Positions 1 to 12,194 of a DNA stretch of 64,000 nt are shown here, piece by piece. Source of the DNA: Diadema setosum (taxonomy: Eukaryota; Echinodermata; Echinoidea; Diadematoida; Diadematidae). How positions within the stretch are numbered: position 1 is the first letter of the stretch; each line of letters begins with the position of its first letter. The translations under genes and the position numbers were made by a program. Location of the stretch: the NCBI RefSeq assembly GCF_964275005.1, contig NC_092685.1, forward strand, positions 14,059,571 through 14,123,570, in the 5' to 3' direction. The notes under the pieces were generated by a model that made no database searches, was not told where the DNA came from, and was given only the letters and a program-made list of their open reading frames with translations.

Positions 1-492
1 TTCATAATTTCCCGTCATCACTCATTGAATATTGGAATAAAAAGTACTTCAAATGAACCCTAATGTCTGGAATAAAACCGCCCACGCTGCTGATGTAATT
101 TGAATGTTCCTGCGTTTTCCATATTGATGTACTAGCGCAAATAATAGTACCCAGGGTCTACGGCCGCAGTAGCCGAAGAAAAAAAAAATGATAAAGAAAT
201 ATATATATATACAGCTGTATATATATATTTTTTTCAGTGCAAGGACCGAACAGTTCAATGTGAAGCAATACGTACAGTTTAACAGGTTCAAATACCACTT
301 GCAATCTTGTTATCAGAAGTTATCATTCAAAAACTGATTTGTTTAGATGACTATAATAGACGCTTTTTAGCAGCCCCTCAAATTTCATTTCCACCAAGTC
401 CTTTATGAAACAATATGTATTTATGTTACAAGATATGTTATCAGTGACGTTTGTATTACCTATGTATATTGGTTGGAAATGAAAATAAAAAC

Positions 493-554
493 ATGAATGA
501 ATGAATGAATGAATGAATGAATGAATGAATGAATGAATGAATGAATGAATGAAT
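493..554. repeat. (TGAA)n microsatellite
   Basis: About 15 uninterrupted copies of the tetranucleotide ATGA/TGAA. Confidence 0.95.
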
Positions 555-718
555 ATCATCTGATTTTTGTAAGCGATTTGCTACACACTACGTTTTGATA
601 GTAAGAATAATACTAGTAGTACACAAAATATACTTTGCCTTGAGAGTTTTGGTTAAAACTATAGGCAGAGGGTGACCCCTCAGTGAATAGTTCTTTTGGA
701 GGTAACGAGGCCTGTAGC

Positions 719-1084
719 TTTAAAGGGGAAGGCTAGTAACTGATCAGTGGGAATCAGTGGAAATGCTGGGAGATGATTGTTCCAATCCTTATGGGATTCA
801 TTCAAGAGTTCATTGTATATCTGTTGTTGTGTGAAAATGATTTGCTTCAGATTGGTCTCATATTCAAGTAATGTGCAGTTTAATGCTTCCAGGTTAGCGT
901 CCCTGGTCAGTGACGGAGCATTAATCTGCACATTACTTGAATATGAGACCAATCTGAAGCAAATCATTTTCACACAACAATAGATATACAATGAACTCTT
1001 GAATGAATCCCATAAGGATTGGAACAATCATCTGCCAGCATTTCCACTGATTCCCACTGATCAGTTACTAGCCTTCCCCTTTAA
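719..1084. mobile_element. Foldback element (long inverted-repeat MITE), copy 1
   Basis: Two arms of about 170 bp (719-893 and 912-1084) are near-perfect inverted repeats around a spacer of about 20 bp. The outer end is 'tttaaaggggaaggctagt' with its complement at the right. A second member of the family lies at 58106-58502. No transposase is encoded, and the open frames on both strands here only reflect the palindrome. Confidence 0.85.
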
Positions 1085-1144
1085 CCAGAAACTCGAACTT
1101 AGGCAAAGTATGCGTATATTGTTCGATATTTTGGATCAAACATT

Positions 1145-1172
1145 AAAAAAAAAAAAAAAAAGGGGGGGGGGG
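1145..1172. repeat. Poly-A followed by poly-G tract
   Basis: About 17 A directly followed by about 11 G. It lies just right of the foldback element at 719-1084. Confidence 0.9.
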
Positions 1173-2530
1173 ACGAGAGGTGAAAAGTAATGTGGTGAAT
1201 GCGATGCTGTGAAGGAACTCATAACTGACCCCAAGAAGTAGCGCATGATGTCAGGACTGCTTTGTGATGTTACAGTTGTTTTGTTCGAAATGTGGCGTCA
1301 CAATTGTTTTGTTATAGAATTTGTTACATTTCACCAAGGAGCTTTAAGAGATGGAGTTCCAACTAGCTGTAATTATTCAAACAGTTGTCAGTTTCCTATT
1401 GAGGTACAAAAGAATTCACACTGTCTTTCTGAACAATCTGAAAATTCATTTTGAACGTTAACGTATATAGTTACTTATATTTTGATTGTTTATTCATTTT
1501 ATGAAATGAAATCTCACTTAATGGTAAGGCATATGAAATAAAAGTCGATTCCGTTCAGATATAATTATAGGCAAAAGTGTAACTCAGAGCTGCACGTGAA
1601 TGTTATTAAAACTGCACCCTCCTGGAATGCCGGCTTAATCACTCTTCCACTTTGATTCCGAAAATAACACTCTAATGGAATAATCTTCAAGTATTTATTC
1701 TTTATCAATAGATATATCCGATAGCTGCCATGTCACGGCCAGTCGAGTAATTTTCATTTTTATTTCATAATTTTTGGGAAAGTTCAATTCGCGCATCCCC
1801 CTGTCTTTATAACCATTATATAGATCACCTATATCTTTTACAAGTGGGGATGGCGAAAAGTAATTATTATCACAAGGACATCTTCCTTAAAAGTGGCTGG
1901 TGATTATGCAATGAGACACGAGTCAATTGTCTTCCTATCTGGGTGGCAGATCCAGTTTGGCACATAAGATATTTCTGAGTGGCGACATCGAACGTGGCTT
2001 CAAAGGAAATAAGACAGTATTGTGACTCCATTTTCTTGAATCTCCTTGATTTCACATAGCATAGTACTTAGCGACGGTACGACGCAGTGCGCGATGTCAA
2101 AGTTGCTTGTTAAAAATGGTTATATACATTTCACATTGACGGTACAAGGCTACGCACAATTTCAAAATTGCTTTGTGACATTATTTTGCAAATAATATAT
2201 TTGCAAAATCTCTTCTTTTTCTTCTGTTTATTCTGCCTCCTTCAATCCTGAAGATTCTTGCAGATTTATATACATGTGTGTGTGCATATTACAAGGGCAT
2301 CTGAGAGTGCAAGTGCCTGGATGCTGGGTGCATGGTGCAAGTAAAATCCTGTTGCTCGATCTACTCCACATCTTCCTTCAGGTGATGACGGAAGACATCT
2401 GCAGTCGGCGCCAGGACATGCAGGATGAGCTCCTGGGGTAGGCTATTCCACTACCATACTGTGGAAGGAAGGACTGTTTATGTTGCTCTGTCCTGGAGAT
2501 GGGGACCAGATAGCCATATGGATGCTCTGT
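1173..2530. other. Stretch without recognisable genes
   Basis: This is AT-rich sequence with only short unsupported open frames. Two related stretches around 'acggtac' lie near 2075 and 2140. No exon with a recognisable protein match was seen. Confidence 0.5.
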
Positions 2531-3420
2531 CAATTCAATTCAATTCAATTCAATTCAATTCAATTCGTTTCGATTTTATTGTCCGTTTCTGGAAATTTTG
2601 TCCTTGTTTGTCTTGTGTGATCGGCTGGACGTGGTGGTCATGTTGAAATCTACCAGCGAGTTCAGTGCATCTTGTACGGTTGTACAACATGGTCAGTAGA
2701 GAAACTTCTCTTCTTTTCTGAAGTAAAGCCCAGCCAAGTTGTTCAAGCATTTCCGATACGCTTGAGGTATATTATGATACTGGTTTAGCACGTTTCGCTC
2801 GGCTCGTCTCTTGATCATTGATTTCCGGTTGATGTATAGGCCTACATCCAGCTGTGTAGGATCCCAAACTGTGCATCCATTTACTATTATGCTGCAAGAG
2901 GACGCATGATATAGTGCCTGGTATATGTTGTCGTTTTGAGTTGGGTATAGAATGGATTCGTAAAATTCGTCGGAGGAAGGCCAGGGTGTTATAAGCCTTC
3001 TGGCAGATGTTTAAAATGTGTTGGTTCCACTTGTGGTTGGTTTCGATTGTGACACCAAGGCACCTGGCAGATGTGACATTGTCCAGGACTATACCCAGCC
3101 ATTCAGATCTGTATTGGTGATGATATCTATAGTCCTCTTTCTGGTGACTGTTATTGAGTGGCATTTAGTTGAGTTCCATCAGTCAAGCTTTTGACCAGGT
3201 ACCAGTTTATCCAAGTTTTGTTGTAGAAGCCTGGCATCTTCATCTGACTGGATGGACATGATGGTATCGTCTGCAAGTATAGCCTGACTGCAGTGGACAT
3301 TTCTGTCACGTGGGCAAGTCGCTTTGATATCATCAGAAGAGGAAGAGGCAGGGTCCATTTTAAGGACCGATCCTTCCCTAACAAAAATGCCTGTGGTATT
3401 CCCTGTGGTACTTGTCGGTA
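2531..3420 (-). mobile_element. LINE fragment (CR1/Jockey-like), 3' part, minus strand
   Basis: The minus strand encodes recognisable pieces of a non-LTR reverse transcriptase. A VPQG-type box lies near 3384 and an ADDT box with a following DEDARLLQQ stretch in 3179-3300. The C-terminal region with GVTIETNHKWNQH and NTLAFLRR lies in 2772-3164. The pieces lie in more than one frame, so the copy is decayed. The 3' end carries a (CAATT)n tail at 2531-2566, typical of LINEs ending in short tandem repeats. It is 5'-truncated. Confidence 0.8.
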
Positions 3421-3734
3421 CCACAGGCCATAACATGTATGTTACCACAGTACCATAAGAATATCCGATATAACGCCGGCTGTGGTACCCACCATGTGGC
3501 ATGTGTATACATACTTTGTAACCCGATGTTGATGCCCTGTGCATGTATTAGCCTGTGTTACAGAACTGATGTTACAACACAAAATACCATGAGAATGTTC
3601 AATACCACAGAACTCGATGGGTAGGCCTAATAATAGTTATTATATACCACAGGCTCATGTGGTAATGACATTAATAGTCATTCAGCTGTGATGGTATTCG
3701 TGTGGTAATGTATATATCCTATATGGTACAAGAT

Positions 3735-5330
3735 TTCATTTAAAAAATGCAATTGAAGGATCGATTTTGATACATATTTCGGATTACGTCGAAAACTTTT
3801 CCCTGTATATTACATCTAGCAACTTTATTCCATAGCAATGTTCTATCGACAGAGTCAAATGCTTTCATATAATATTATATCAACGCACAATAAACTCTTT
3901 TTCTCTGTGATAAATACAAGTCAATAACTGATTGCAATACAAATATGTGATCAACAGTTGAATAAGTCCCGCTAAATCCTGCCTGTTCTTCCCCGATGGC
4001 ATGATTATCATCAAGAAAATCTGTTAATCTATCATTAATTACTGAAGTATAAATAATTTGCCAATGCAACTTGATAAAGATATTCCACGATAAAAAATTA
4101 TCAGGGTCATTAACAGATCCTTTCTTTTTGTAGGGCGTATCATACCAATCATACCAATTTAGTTATTACATTCACTAGAGACGCATTGCTGGTTTTTTTT
4201 TATTCATTAAGTATCAAATCAAAACCAGATGCTTTATTGTTTTTCAACTGTTCTATAGTGTGAGCAGTCACCTCTTCTACAGATATTCGATCATTATAAT
4301 CATGTTCAATATGCATGGTAAGAGGAATATGTGCTGCATTACAATTAAGTATTCACAAAAACTCGTAGATTTCGATCCCAGCATACCATCATTAATATCA
4401 TTTAAACTTATAAAATGTTTCTGGAAAGTTCCAATGTCAATTGAACACTTCCCTGATTTCGTTTTTCTTGAGGGATTTTTGATATTCCAATACTCATTTG
4501 GATTTTTATTCTTTAACGTACGTATTTTTCATGGGTGTCCTTAAAGAACATGATTGTGCTTTCTTTAAGGTTTTCTTGCGCGATCTTCTGACATTTTTCA
4601 AACTCATCCACTACATCACGATTAAAACCATCACATTTACATTTCTTTTTCAATTTGATATTTTTTTTTTTAGCAATTATCGTCAAACCATGGTTTATCA
4701 TCCGAAGATTTTGCGAAATTATCTTTAGTTTTTGTTACAGACCTTCTAACCATATTCATGTTTGAGGCTGCTGTAAAGTACACGGTTTGTAATGAAACGA
4801 ACAAAATTATCTATCACGGTTTGATTGACATCACTCAATTCAGTCAGGGAGGTGGGAAGCAGAGATGTCATCTATGATGCTCTCGATCATTAATTTCACT
4901 TCTGAAATCAGAACATTTTGCCTGATCCCACACAATCTTTGTTGACTCTTGGGTTGCATTACATTCTCTATGCGTACATGCAGTTTCATCATTAATTTCA
5001 TCAGAATCAAAATCAAAGGAAACATGTATAGTGCATTATGTTTATCAGATAGTGAATCATCAAAACAATCCACTTCATAATTTCTTTCCAGTATTAAACG
5101 AATCACTAGATATCAAACAATAATCTATAGTACTTGAATTATCACACGTAAACGCACCAAACGCCCATTTAAATTTGATAACTTGAACGATCTACCTAAT
5201 TCTATCAAATTCCTTTCTTTAAAATTGACTTTAGAATCCACATTCCGCCTCACAGGTAATATACCGCCAGTTGGATTTTCTAGACTTTGCGTAAAATCAG
5301 TATTGATACCGCCATAACCTTCAAAATCTT
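3735..5330 (-). mobile_element. LINE fragment with endonuclease end and N-terminal reverse transcriptase, minus strand
   Basis: The minus strand at 3875-4069 encodes reverse-transcriptase text (GEEQAGF, STVDHIFVLQ, DLYLSQ). The next stretch toward 3735 carries the A box KAFDSVDRTLL in another frame. 4513-5106 contains linker-like Lys-rich and acidic pieces, and 5100-5330 looks like the end of an endonuclease domain. Frames are broken repeatedly, and the 3' half of the reverse transcriptase is missing. The sequence style differs from the fragment at 2531-3420, so these may be separate families rather than one split copy. Confidence 0.7.
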
Positions 5331-5418
5331 ATCACCAGTTCTCCAATACATTGTACCAAAGAATACAGAAGCGCACTCGAATACCGTGCGCTGGAATTCT
5401 CTCCATGCACTAATACTG

Positions 5419-5868
5419 TATAGGGCTCACACCTGTAAATAAAATAGAATGATACCAAAATAAATGAGGAAAAAATGATTAAAAATAAATAATGCAATTT
5501 GGCAAAAAACTGAATAGCTGCAGATATTGAGTATGAATTCCTCTACAAACTGCATTTTGGTTGGAAGATGAAAACTTTTCTCATGGAATTTGAAGGGATT
5601 ATATTTTCATTGGGTGCATGTACAGAAAATAGGTGATTTTTTAGAGTGAAAAGAACTCGTAGTCTGGCTTCGCGGACCCTTGGACAGAGTTTGAGCTGAA
5701 GAACCTGCCTTGGGAATTTTATGGATGAAAGGATATCTCTCACTTATTAGTATCCAGGTTAGTGAAGATGGTACACCTCATTTCTCCCTGCTATTTTAGA
5801 GAATTTTTTGACTTTTGAACTTTAACACACGTCTCTATGGGGAATTATTTACCCGTGTGAGCCCTATA
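5419..5868. mobile_element. Non-autonomous inverted-repeat element (MITE), family A, complete copy
   Basis: This 450-bp element has terminal inverted repeats 'tagggctcacac' and 'gtgtgagcccta', flanked by TA on both sides, as in Tc1/mariner-type insertions. No transposase frame is present. A second copy at 6471-6888 has about the same sequence. Confidence 0.8.
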
Positions 5869-6470
5869 GAGTATGCATGTAATGCACACAAGTCAATGGG
5901 AAGTATCCATCCCATACAAGTTCTGCTGCTTTATGTTGATCTATTCTGTCAAATCCCTCCTCCCCACCCCTCCTCCTTCCCCCTCTCCTTCCCCCGCCCC
6001 CTCCTCTACCCACCCCCAACTCTGCTTAACTATTACAATTTGCTTTTTTATTATGTTCTTGTGGTACTATAGATCTCAGCACATAGTCATCAGTATCACA
6101 CAACTTGGAATGATCGTTGTATTTTAATGTATTTCTTTGTTTTGGCTACCACTGAAACAGCTCAAAATACATAAAGTTAGTCTGTTTGACAAACAAAGTC
6201 TTTTCAAGTACTTTGTAGGGAATAAGGTGATGATGACAACCCCTTAACCAAGGATGACTGCCTGCATATGTATTCATCTTATGAAGAACTAATTTTTTGA
6301 AAAAAAAAATCCAAAAGGGCATCATTTTCAAACGTGTACCTTTGAGAAGCTTTACAACCCTTCATTGTGCAATTTCTCATAATATGATGTATGGGCAAAT
6401 ATCATCAAAAACACATTTATGATGTTAAGCACTCAACTAAGAAATAGGGCCTATGGCCTCTATACTATAC

Positions 6471-6888
6471 TATAGGGCTCACACATGTAAATAAAATGGA
6501 ATGTCCCAGACCCCTCAAAATAAACGAAGAAAAAAAATGATTAAAAATCAATGATGCAGTTTGGCAAAAACCTGCAGATTATTGAGTATGAATTCCTCTA
6601 CAAACTGCATTTTGGTTGGAAGATGAAAGCTTTTGCAGGGACTATTGGGTATAATTGGGTGCATATACAGAAAATAGGTGAAAAGAACTCGTAGTCTGGC
6701 TTTGCGGACCCTTGGACAGAGTTTGAGCTGAAGAACCTGCCTTGGGAATTTTATGGATGAAAGGATATATCTCACTTATTAGTATCCAGGTTAGTGAAGA
6801 TGGTACACCTCATTTCTCCCAGCTATTTTAGAGAATTTTTTGACTTTTGAATTTTAACACACGTCTCTATGGGGAATTATTTACCCGT
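6471..6888. mobile_element. MITE family A, second copy, right end missing
   Basis: It starts with the same 'tatagggctcacac' end and follows the copy at 5419-5868 closely. It stops at 'ttacccgt' just before the right terminal repeat, where the CpG-rich SGPP 5' region begins. It lies about 600 bp from copy 1 in direct orientation. Confidence 0.8.
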
Positions 6889-6889
6889 A

Positions 6890-8017
6890 AGCGCGGCGCT
6901 CCATCATCTTTGACGCGGACCGGAATTACTGTACATAAAGTACGTTTTATTGGGGATTGCGTGTCGATCGTAACGGCGGGCGCGGGGGATGGAACAAAAT
7001 TAATGTATGGTTGAGGGGTCTAGATATCGCGCACGAAAATTTGTGATGCTCGTATAATAAAAATTATTCCACAATCGTACCTGAATTTCTCAATAAATAT
7101 AACGAAAATGCAGAAAAATCACCTCCCAGAATCTCCTGATGATACGATGACGGAGTAGTGCGCTGTCGCCGTTTGTATGTCGGACTTAATTTTATGCGTT
7201 CAATTTCTCGGGGTATGTAAAGATCGCGCAACTGCCCTATGTAGTTTCATGCGTGAAAGTGTCTGCCCCTCTCTGCGGCTGTAGCGTGCTTCGGCTTTCG
7301 TAGAATATTATAAACGATCGATCGAACAAATTACGAATTCTATCGGCTACGATCATACGAACGAGACAAGCGAGACGACACGTCTAGGCTACAACATCCT
7401 TAAAAAAGATTTTAAGCTAAGGTAGGTAAATTATAAGGTAAAAAATTGGAAATTTAGTGAAAAATTTGTTCCAAAAAATTGGAAATTTAGTGAAAAATTT
7501 GTTTGAAATCAAAATTTCTTACCTGCTTCCTTCTCATGTTTAGCGGTTGTCAGGTATTTTTATTCCATGGGCGTATCGGCAAATTTTGCGCTTAGTCCTA
7601 CGCGTAATATTGCTTGCTATACGCAGTTACGCTATGCGCGATCATTAAGTCCCTGCGCGAGACCTAGTACCCTTACTATACACTGTACTGCAAGCATGCA
7701 CTGAACGATCCTTGATGAACTTAGTCCCGATACGGGACTGGGACTCTTTTCTTTTTTCTCACTCTCTTATACGCCCTCATTGGCGGTAGCGCGAAGTCTT
7801 CTTGATCGCGACAGTCCACGCATCGCGCGAGTCCACAAATTGCTGCCCCCGAAAAAAAGATTTTGGGAAAAGGTGGCAAGATCGACTGGACTGTCTTTCG
7901 GGGGGTCTCTCCTTATACTACACGCCCTCAACGACGGTACTTCCGCGTGATGCTAGCAGCTAGAGTGTGCACGCCGAATACGAAGGCAGTCCAGGCAGCT
8001 CAGGCACGCAGTGGACT
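6890..8017 (+). promoter_or_regulatory. 5' region and probable promoter/5' UTR of the SGPP gene
   Basis: This stretch is visibly richer in CpG and GC than its AT-rich surroundings (many gcgc, cgcg and acgat words), as expected of an animal promoter and first-exon region. It begins abruptly where the inverted-repeat element at 6471-6888 breaks off. It holds a tandem duplication at 7437-7502 and two similar stretches containing 'acgccctca' near 7771 and 7921. No clear TATA box was recognised, and the transcription start cannot be placed from sequence alone. Confidence 0.5.
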
Positions 8018-11000
8018 ATGATGAACTCAGTGTTCGCTCGATCGGGACAGGGTGAAGTTATCATGGGGTGGGGTGGAAGTGGATGGCTCTACAATGCCGA
8101 AACGGTTGCAAATATTCAGCTGTATTTTGGTCTAGAATGTGTTCATGAAAACGATTGCATCAATGGCATTACAGGAGATTCGCAACAAAGAAATGATATT
8201 GTTAAGGGTCAAGGTATACGAGAAAACAGTTCAGACGTATCGCGACGTCAAGTTTACGGGGATACAGTACACAGCTCATCATCAGAAGAGCAGCATGCCC
8301 TGAGTTCCCCGCGAGAAGTACAGCTCGGGAAGCCTACAGCGTCGCTGGAAATTCCAGTGAGCTATCGTGTGCACAACAAGTTCTGGTACTACCTTTTCGC
8401 CTTTGGCGCTGCCCTTGGAGATGACATATTCTATTACACCTTCTACCCCTTTTGGTTCTTCAACTTGTCGCCGTGGATTATTCGAAGAGTTGCCCTAATG
8501 TGGGGGCTGCTTATGTACATCGGGCAGTCAAGCAAAGAGGTAACAAAGCATTCCCATTCATTGACTGTGTTACGGTCACTAATGTGACAAGTGTGGTGTG
8601 AACGGGGGATAAGTAGGATCTACAGCTGTATCTCAACTGGTGTAGCAGAACACCTGTAGGCACCCACTTGTAGATCTATATTATCATGATTATTAGTTAA
8701 ACAGGTTGTATTTTTGCACAAGAATTTCAGTGTAGTTTTATTCTTGCCGCTGTGATTAATTGAAACTATAAACCGCACCTGGCAGCGACCCCCAACACAT
8801 ACTAACTGTTAGCAGGGAGGTGTTTTTATCTCACCTCCCTGCTGTTAGCTACAGCGCCCCGTGCCGGGGTACGTAAAAGAATATGAACATCATCCATTGA
8901 ACAGCCCCGTCGCTGTACACAAATTCCATCTGCTTCGCACGGCGTCTGGTTGCGCTAACTTCATGTAAGATTCCTGTAAGAAAATTATAGTTAACAGTTT
9001 CAGTCTTGGGACCTACACTATACCAGGTATACCATAGCCTAGGAAACACACATGTTATCACTGACTTTCAATGACATCTAGTCATCCCCAACTACTGTTG
9101 GCAAGAAAGGCAGTGTGAGTATGGCATTGATTCCAATGTATGTGTCGCAAACACATTACCGATATATATCAAATGTGGCATTTTGCACATGAAATGTCAT
9201 GTCCACCCCATGTCCACTAGTCCACCCTACACTCTAATCACAAGTTCCATTTCCAAGTGTCTTCATAGAACATTGATCAGATAGTGGACACAATGACATA
9301 GAATCGATGCAAACTGGATATGGTGATATTGTCTGCAGTATGAGCATACGGATACAACCCCACATCCTCTTTAGTACATGTAGGCCTATGCTATTATTGA
9401 CAGGGATAGAATAATTATGTACTGTAATGAACTGAGAAAATGTGTGACATAATACCATGTAGTTCTGTTTCAGTGCAGAATTGTATAAGATGATGAGTAT
9501 TGAAGATGAAGTGTTGTTTTTTAAACCATTCAGATCATCAAGTGGCCGCGCCCATCTGCCCCTCCTGTTGCACCACTAGAGAGGCGGTATTTTCGGGAGT
9601 ATGGTATGCCATCCACTCACGCCATGGTAGGAACACTGGTACCTTTCACACTACTAGTGGTCTCATGGGACAAAGTAGAGGTAAGGCCAAGACAGTATCT
9701 ATTATATCCAGGGCTAAGTATTGACTTTTCAAAGTTTGACCGCATTTTCAAGACGTGGAGGTGGGGGGGGGGGGGGGTAGGAGGATAATTTTGTGCCCTT
9801 TAATACATAATGTCTTGTTCCCATAATATAGCAGTGTAATTTTGTTCTTCATATGAGAATACAGCTATGGAAGGAAAAGAAAGTTTTTAGATTACAGTAT
9901 CTCATAGATATTCACCATTTGATGCCTTTCTTGTGTCATTAAAAATTATTTCATATTTGCAGTTCAAAGACTTGTGCTCACTCACAAAATGAATGTGAGT
10001 GTTTTTGAAACATAGTTTAGATCTATTGTGCTCAATCCATCCCTCTTTCCATTTTCTAAACACAGTATTCCCCAGTTGCTGGCATTCTTCTTGCTTCATC
10101 ATGGACTCTTTTGGTGTGCTTGAGTCGTCTCTATAAAGGAATGCATTATATAATGGTAAGAGGAAGATAATGGCATTGTACTATCTATCAATGAATGTCT
10201 TGGTATTCAGTAGATGGCATTCAGTTCTATCATCATAGTGACTTTATATAATGTTTGCATTTCAAGATTTGATTTTGTTTGATGTCTTTGTTAGTGTACC
10301 AGGTAATTCAGTGCTCCCCTTCCCCACAAAATCTTTGGTTTGCAATGGTGAATCCAATGGGGGGGGGGGGGGGGGGGGCAGGCACCCACCCCCTCTTTAT
10401 TTTTTGCTAAAACAAAAGAAATAATAGGAAAAATTAGGGGGTTAAGTTTGTAAAGGCGCCTACCCTTTACGGAATTCCTGGATCTGCTCCTGGTTTGTAA
10501 CCTAGGCAAGTGGTTCTTTTTTTCTTAAATAAAAAGACATGTTTTGTCTGTTTGTTTGTTTTTGGTTTGTTTCTTTTTAGATGTAAGATACCAGTATTCT
10601 TGGCATTGGCGCAATTAGATGTGTGAATTTTTTTTTTATAATGGGTTCAAACTATTTCCTCCAAAATCAGGCAAAATTGTTCAAATTTGTAGCATGTTTT
10701 ACATGTTTGTGAAATTCAAATTACTTTCATTCTTTGTTTTTAGACATTTGAATTCAATGAGTTTCATGAATCTCATGAATTTGCTGGATTTGTAAGAAAA
10801 ACTTTTGTTGTTGTGTCCCTTGATATAGTTATAGATCACATTAATTGATTTTGAAAATTAGACCATGGTGTGATTTACAGTACATCTATTATAATCTCAT
10901 TATTACCTTTCAGGATATCATAGTTGGGATCATTCTCACGGCCATCCTCATGTTCATCGTCTTTCAATTTTTGGAGCAGCTGGACACCTTCCTAATAACG

Positions 11001-11453
11001 CATCCCGTTGCCCCACTCGTCTCCATAGTAACAGCCCTTTTCCTTGGGACAATCTATCCAACCCAAGATGGCTGGAGTAGCACACGGGGTGATACCATAG
11101 TTATCATGGGGGTGACCACTGGCATCTACTCCAGTATCTGGCTGGCTCACCATTTTGGTATGCCTCCTCCTTACACAGAGCTGCCACCCCCTCAGATTCA
11201 ATGGCCTGGTCTGTACCAGGTGGCTGCCATGATGGTTCGTGAACTCATTGGTGTGACAATGATGGGGTTGGCTCATCTCACATTTAAAACTATCATTCTG
11301 GGGCTGCTATCTATGATCTCTGGACAGAAGATTACAGAGGAGACAAAGAAAAAAGCGTGGGTAGAAATTCCGTACAAATACATCACATATTTTGCAATTA
11401 GTGCTACTGTATTTTTGATTTCCCCATTCATATTCAAATTTGTTGGTTTGTAG
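8018..11453 (+). CDS. SGPP1: Sphingosine-1-phosphate phosphatase (SGPP family), 4 coding exons, complete
   Basis: The family dephosphorylates sphingosine-1-phosphate at the ER membrane, returning sphingosine to ceramide synthesis. Exons: 8018-8539, 9534-9680, 10066-10155, 10914-11453; each is bounded by AG/GT and keeps frame, giving 432 aa (human SGPP1 is about 440). All three lipid-phosphatase motifs are present. C1 (KxxxxxxRP) is K173 to P181 and spans the exon 1/2 junction. C2 is PSTH with His203. C3 (SRxxxxxHxxxD) is S243, R244, His250 and D254, with D254 the first codon of exon 4. Hydrophobic segments fill most of the part after residue 115. Residues 1-110 are polar and probably cytosolic. 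The 90-bp exon 3 is easy to miss, but without it the catalytic His250 would be lost. Start: tandem ATGs at 8018 and 8021; an in-frame stop lies at 7961, and the GTG at 7967 is not a likely start. SGPP1 and SGPP2 cannot be told apart here. Confidence 0.93.
8803..8851. repeat. Short hairpin in SGPP intron 1
   Basis: The arms 8803-8822 and 8832-8851 pair through 'cagggaggtg' and flanking bases across a 9-base loop. It is probably the core of a decayed inverted-repeat element. Confidence 0.6.
9763..10378. repeat. Two poly-G tracts in SGPP introns
   Basis: Runs of about 15 G at 9763-9777 (intron 2) and about 20 G at 10359-10378 (intron 3). They are prone to assembly and sequencing length error. 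Confidence 0.85.
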
Positions 11454-11988
11454 GATATTTCTTCTTTCTTCTTTTCTACACTGAAAATGTATTTTGGAAT
11501 GGAATTGCTATAATGAAAGTATTTTAGAAAAGGCATTCTGCTATTCATTTTGTTCACATGTGCTTGACCCATTTTTGATATTTTAATTCATCACATGGAT
11601 GAGGTTTATTCAGGGTACGGCAGAAACAGGTTTATGGAGAATGTACCTGGAATGTATCTTCACGGAATTGTTTTGTGTTGGTTGAAAAGAACAACAAAAT
11701 GAAAAAAATGATCAAGATCTTTTAAAAAAAGCATAACATTGGAAGACAACTTTTGGAGAACATAATGAATCATAAGCTCTTGAGTAAATCCTGCGGACAT
11801 TGTAGATTCAGTGATTTATGCTCATTAAGGGTGAGATGCTGCAGAGGTATCTATGATCCCTCAGCCGTGGATGGCATCAATGGATGGGGTGCAGATACCG
11901 GTATGCTGATGGACCAGCCAGATGAAACTTAATAGAGACAGCAGCGCTTGAGTGGAGCAGCTGGTCCTGGGTAATGATCACCAGACAA

Positions 11989-12194
11989 ATACTGTAAAAG
12001 TGGATATTTTTGCGCAAGTAATTTTTCATGCTCAGCATGGTAAGATGGATTTCTCCTGTTTTTGATTCTGCAGAATCAGGACATTAGCTACTGGCATGCA
12101 AAAATATTTGTGTGCTTCTATTTTCGTGCTAGCTTCAGTGTGCGTGAAATGCGCAAAAATTTCCACACCGTGAAGATTTCCACTTTTACAGTAT
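11989..12194. mobile_element. MITE with 'actgtaaaagtgga' terminal inverted repeats
   Basis: The left end 'atactgtaaaagtggat' is matched by its complement ending at 12194, about 16 bp. The inner sequence continues in inverted form (tttttgcgca and its complement). Similar elements are common in marine invertebrate genomes. Confidence 0.75.

Noticed and set aside
7967-8017. Upstream GTG extension of SGPP exon 1
   Set aside because: The open frame begins at GTG, and the first ATGs are at 8018 and 8021. GTG starts are not expected in animal nuclear genes.
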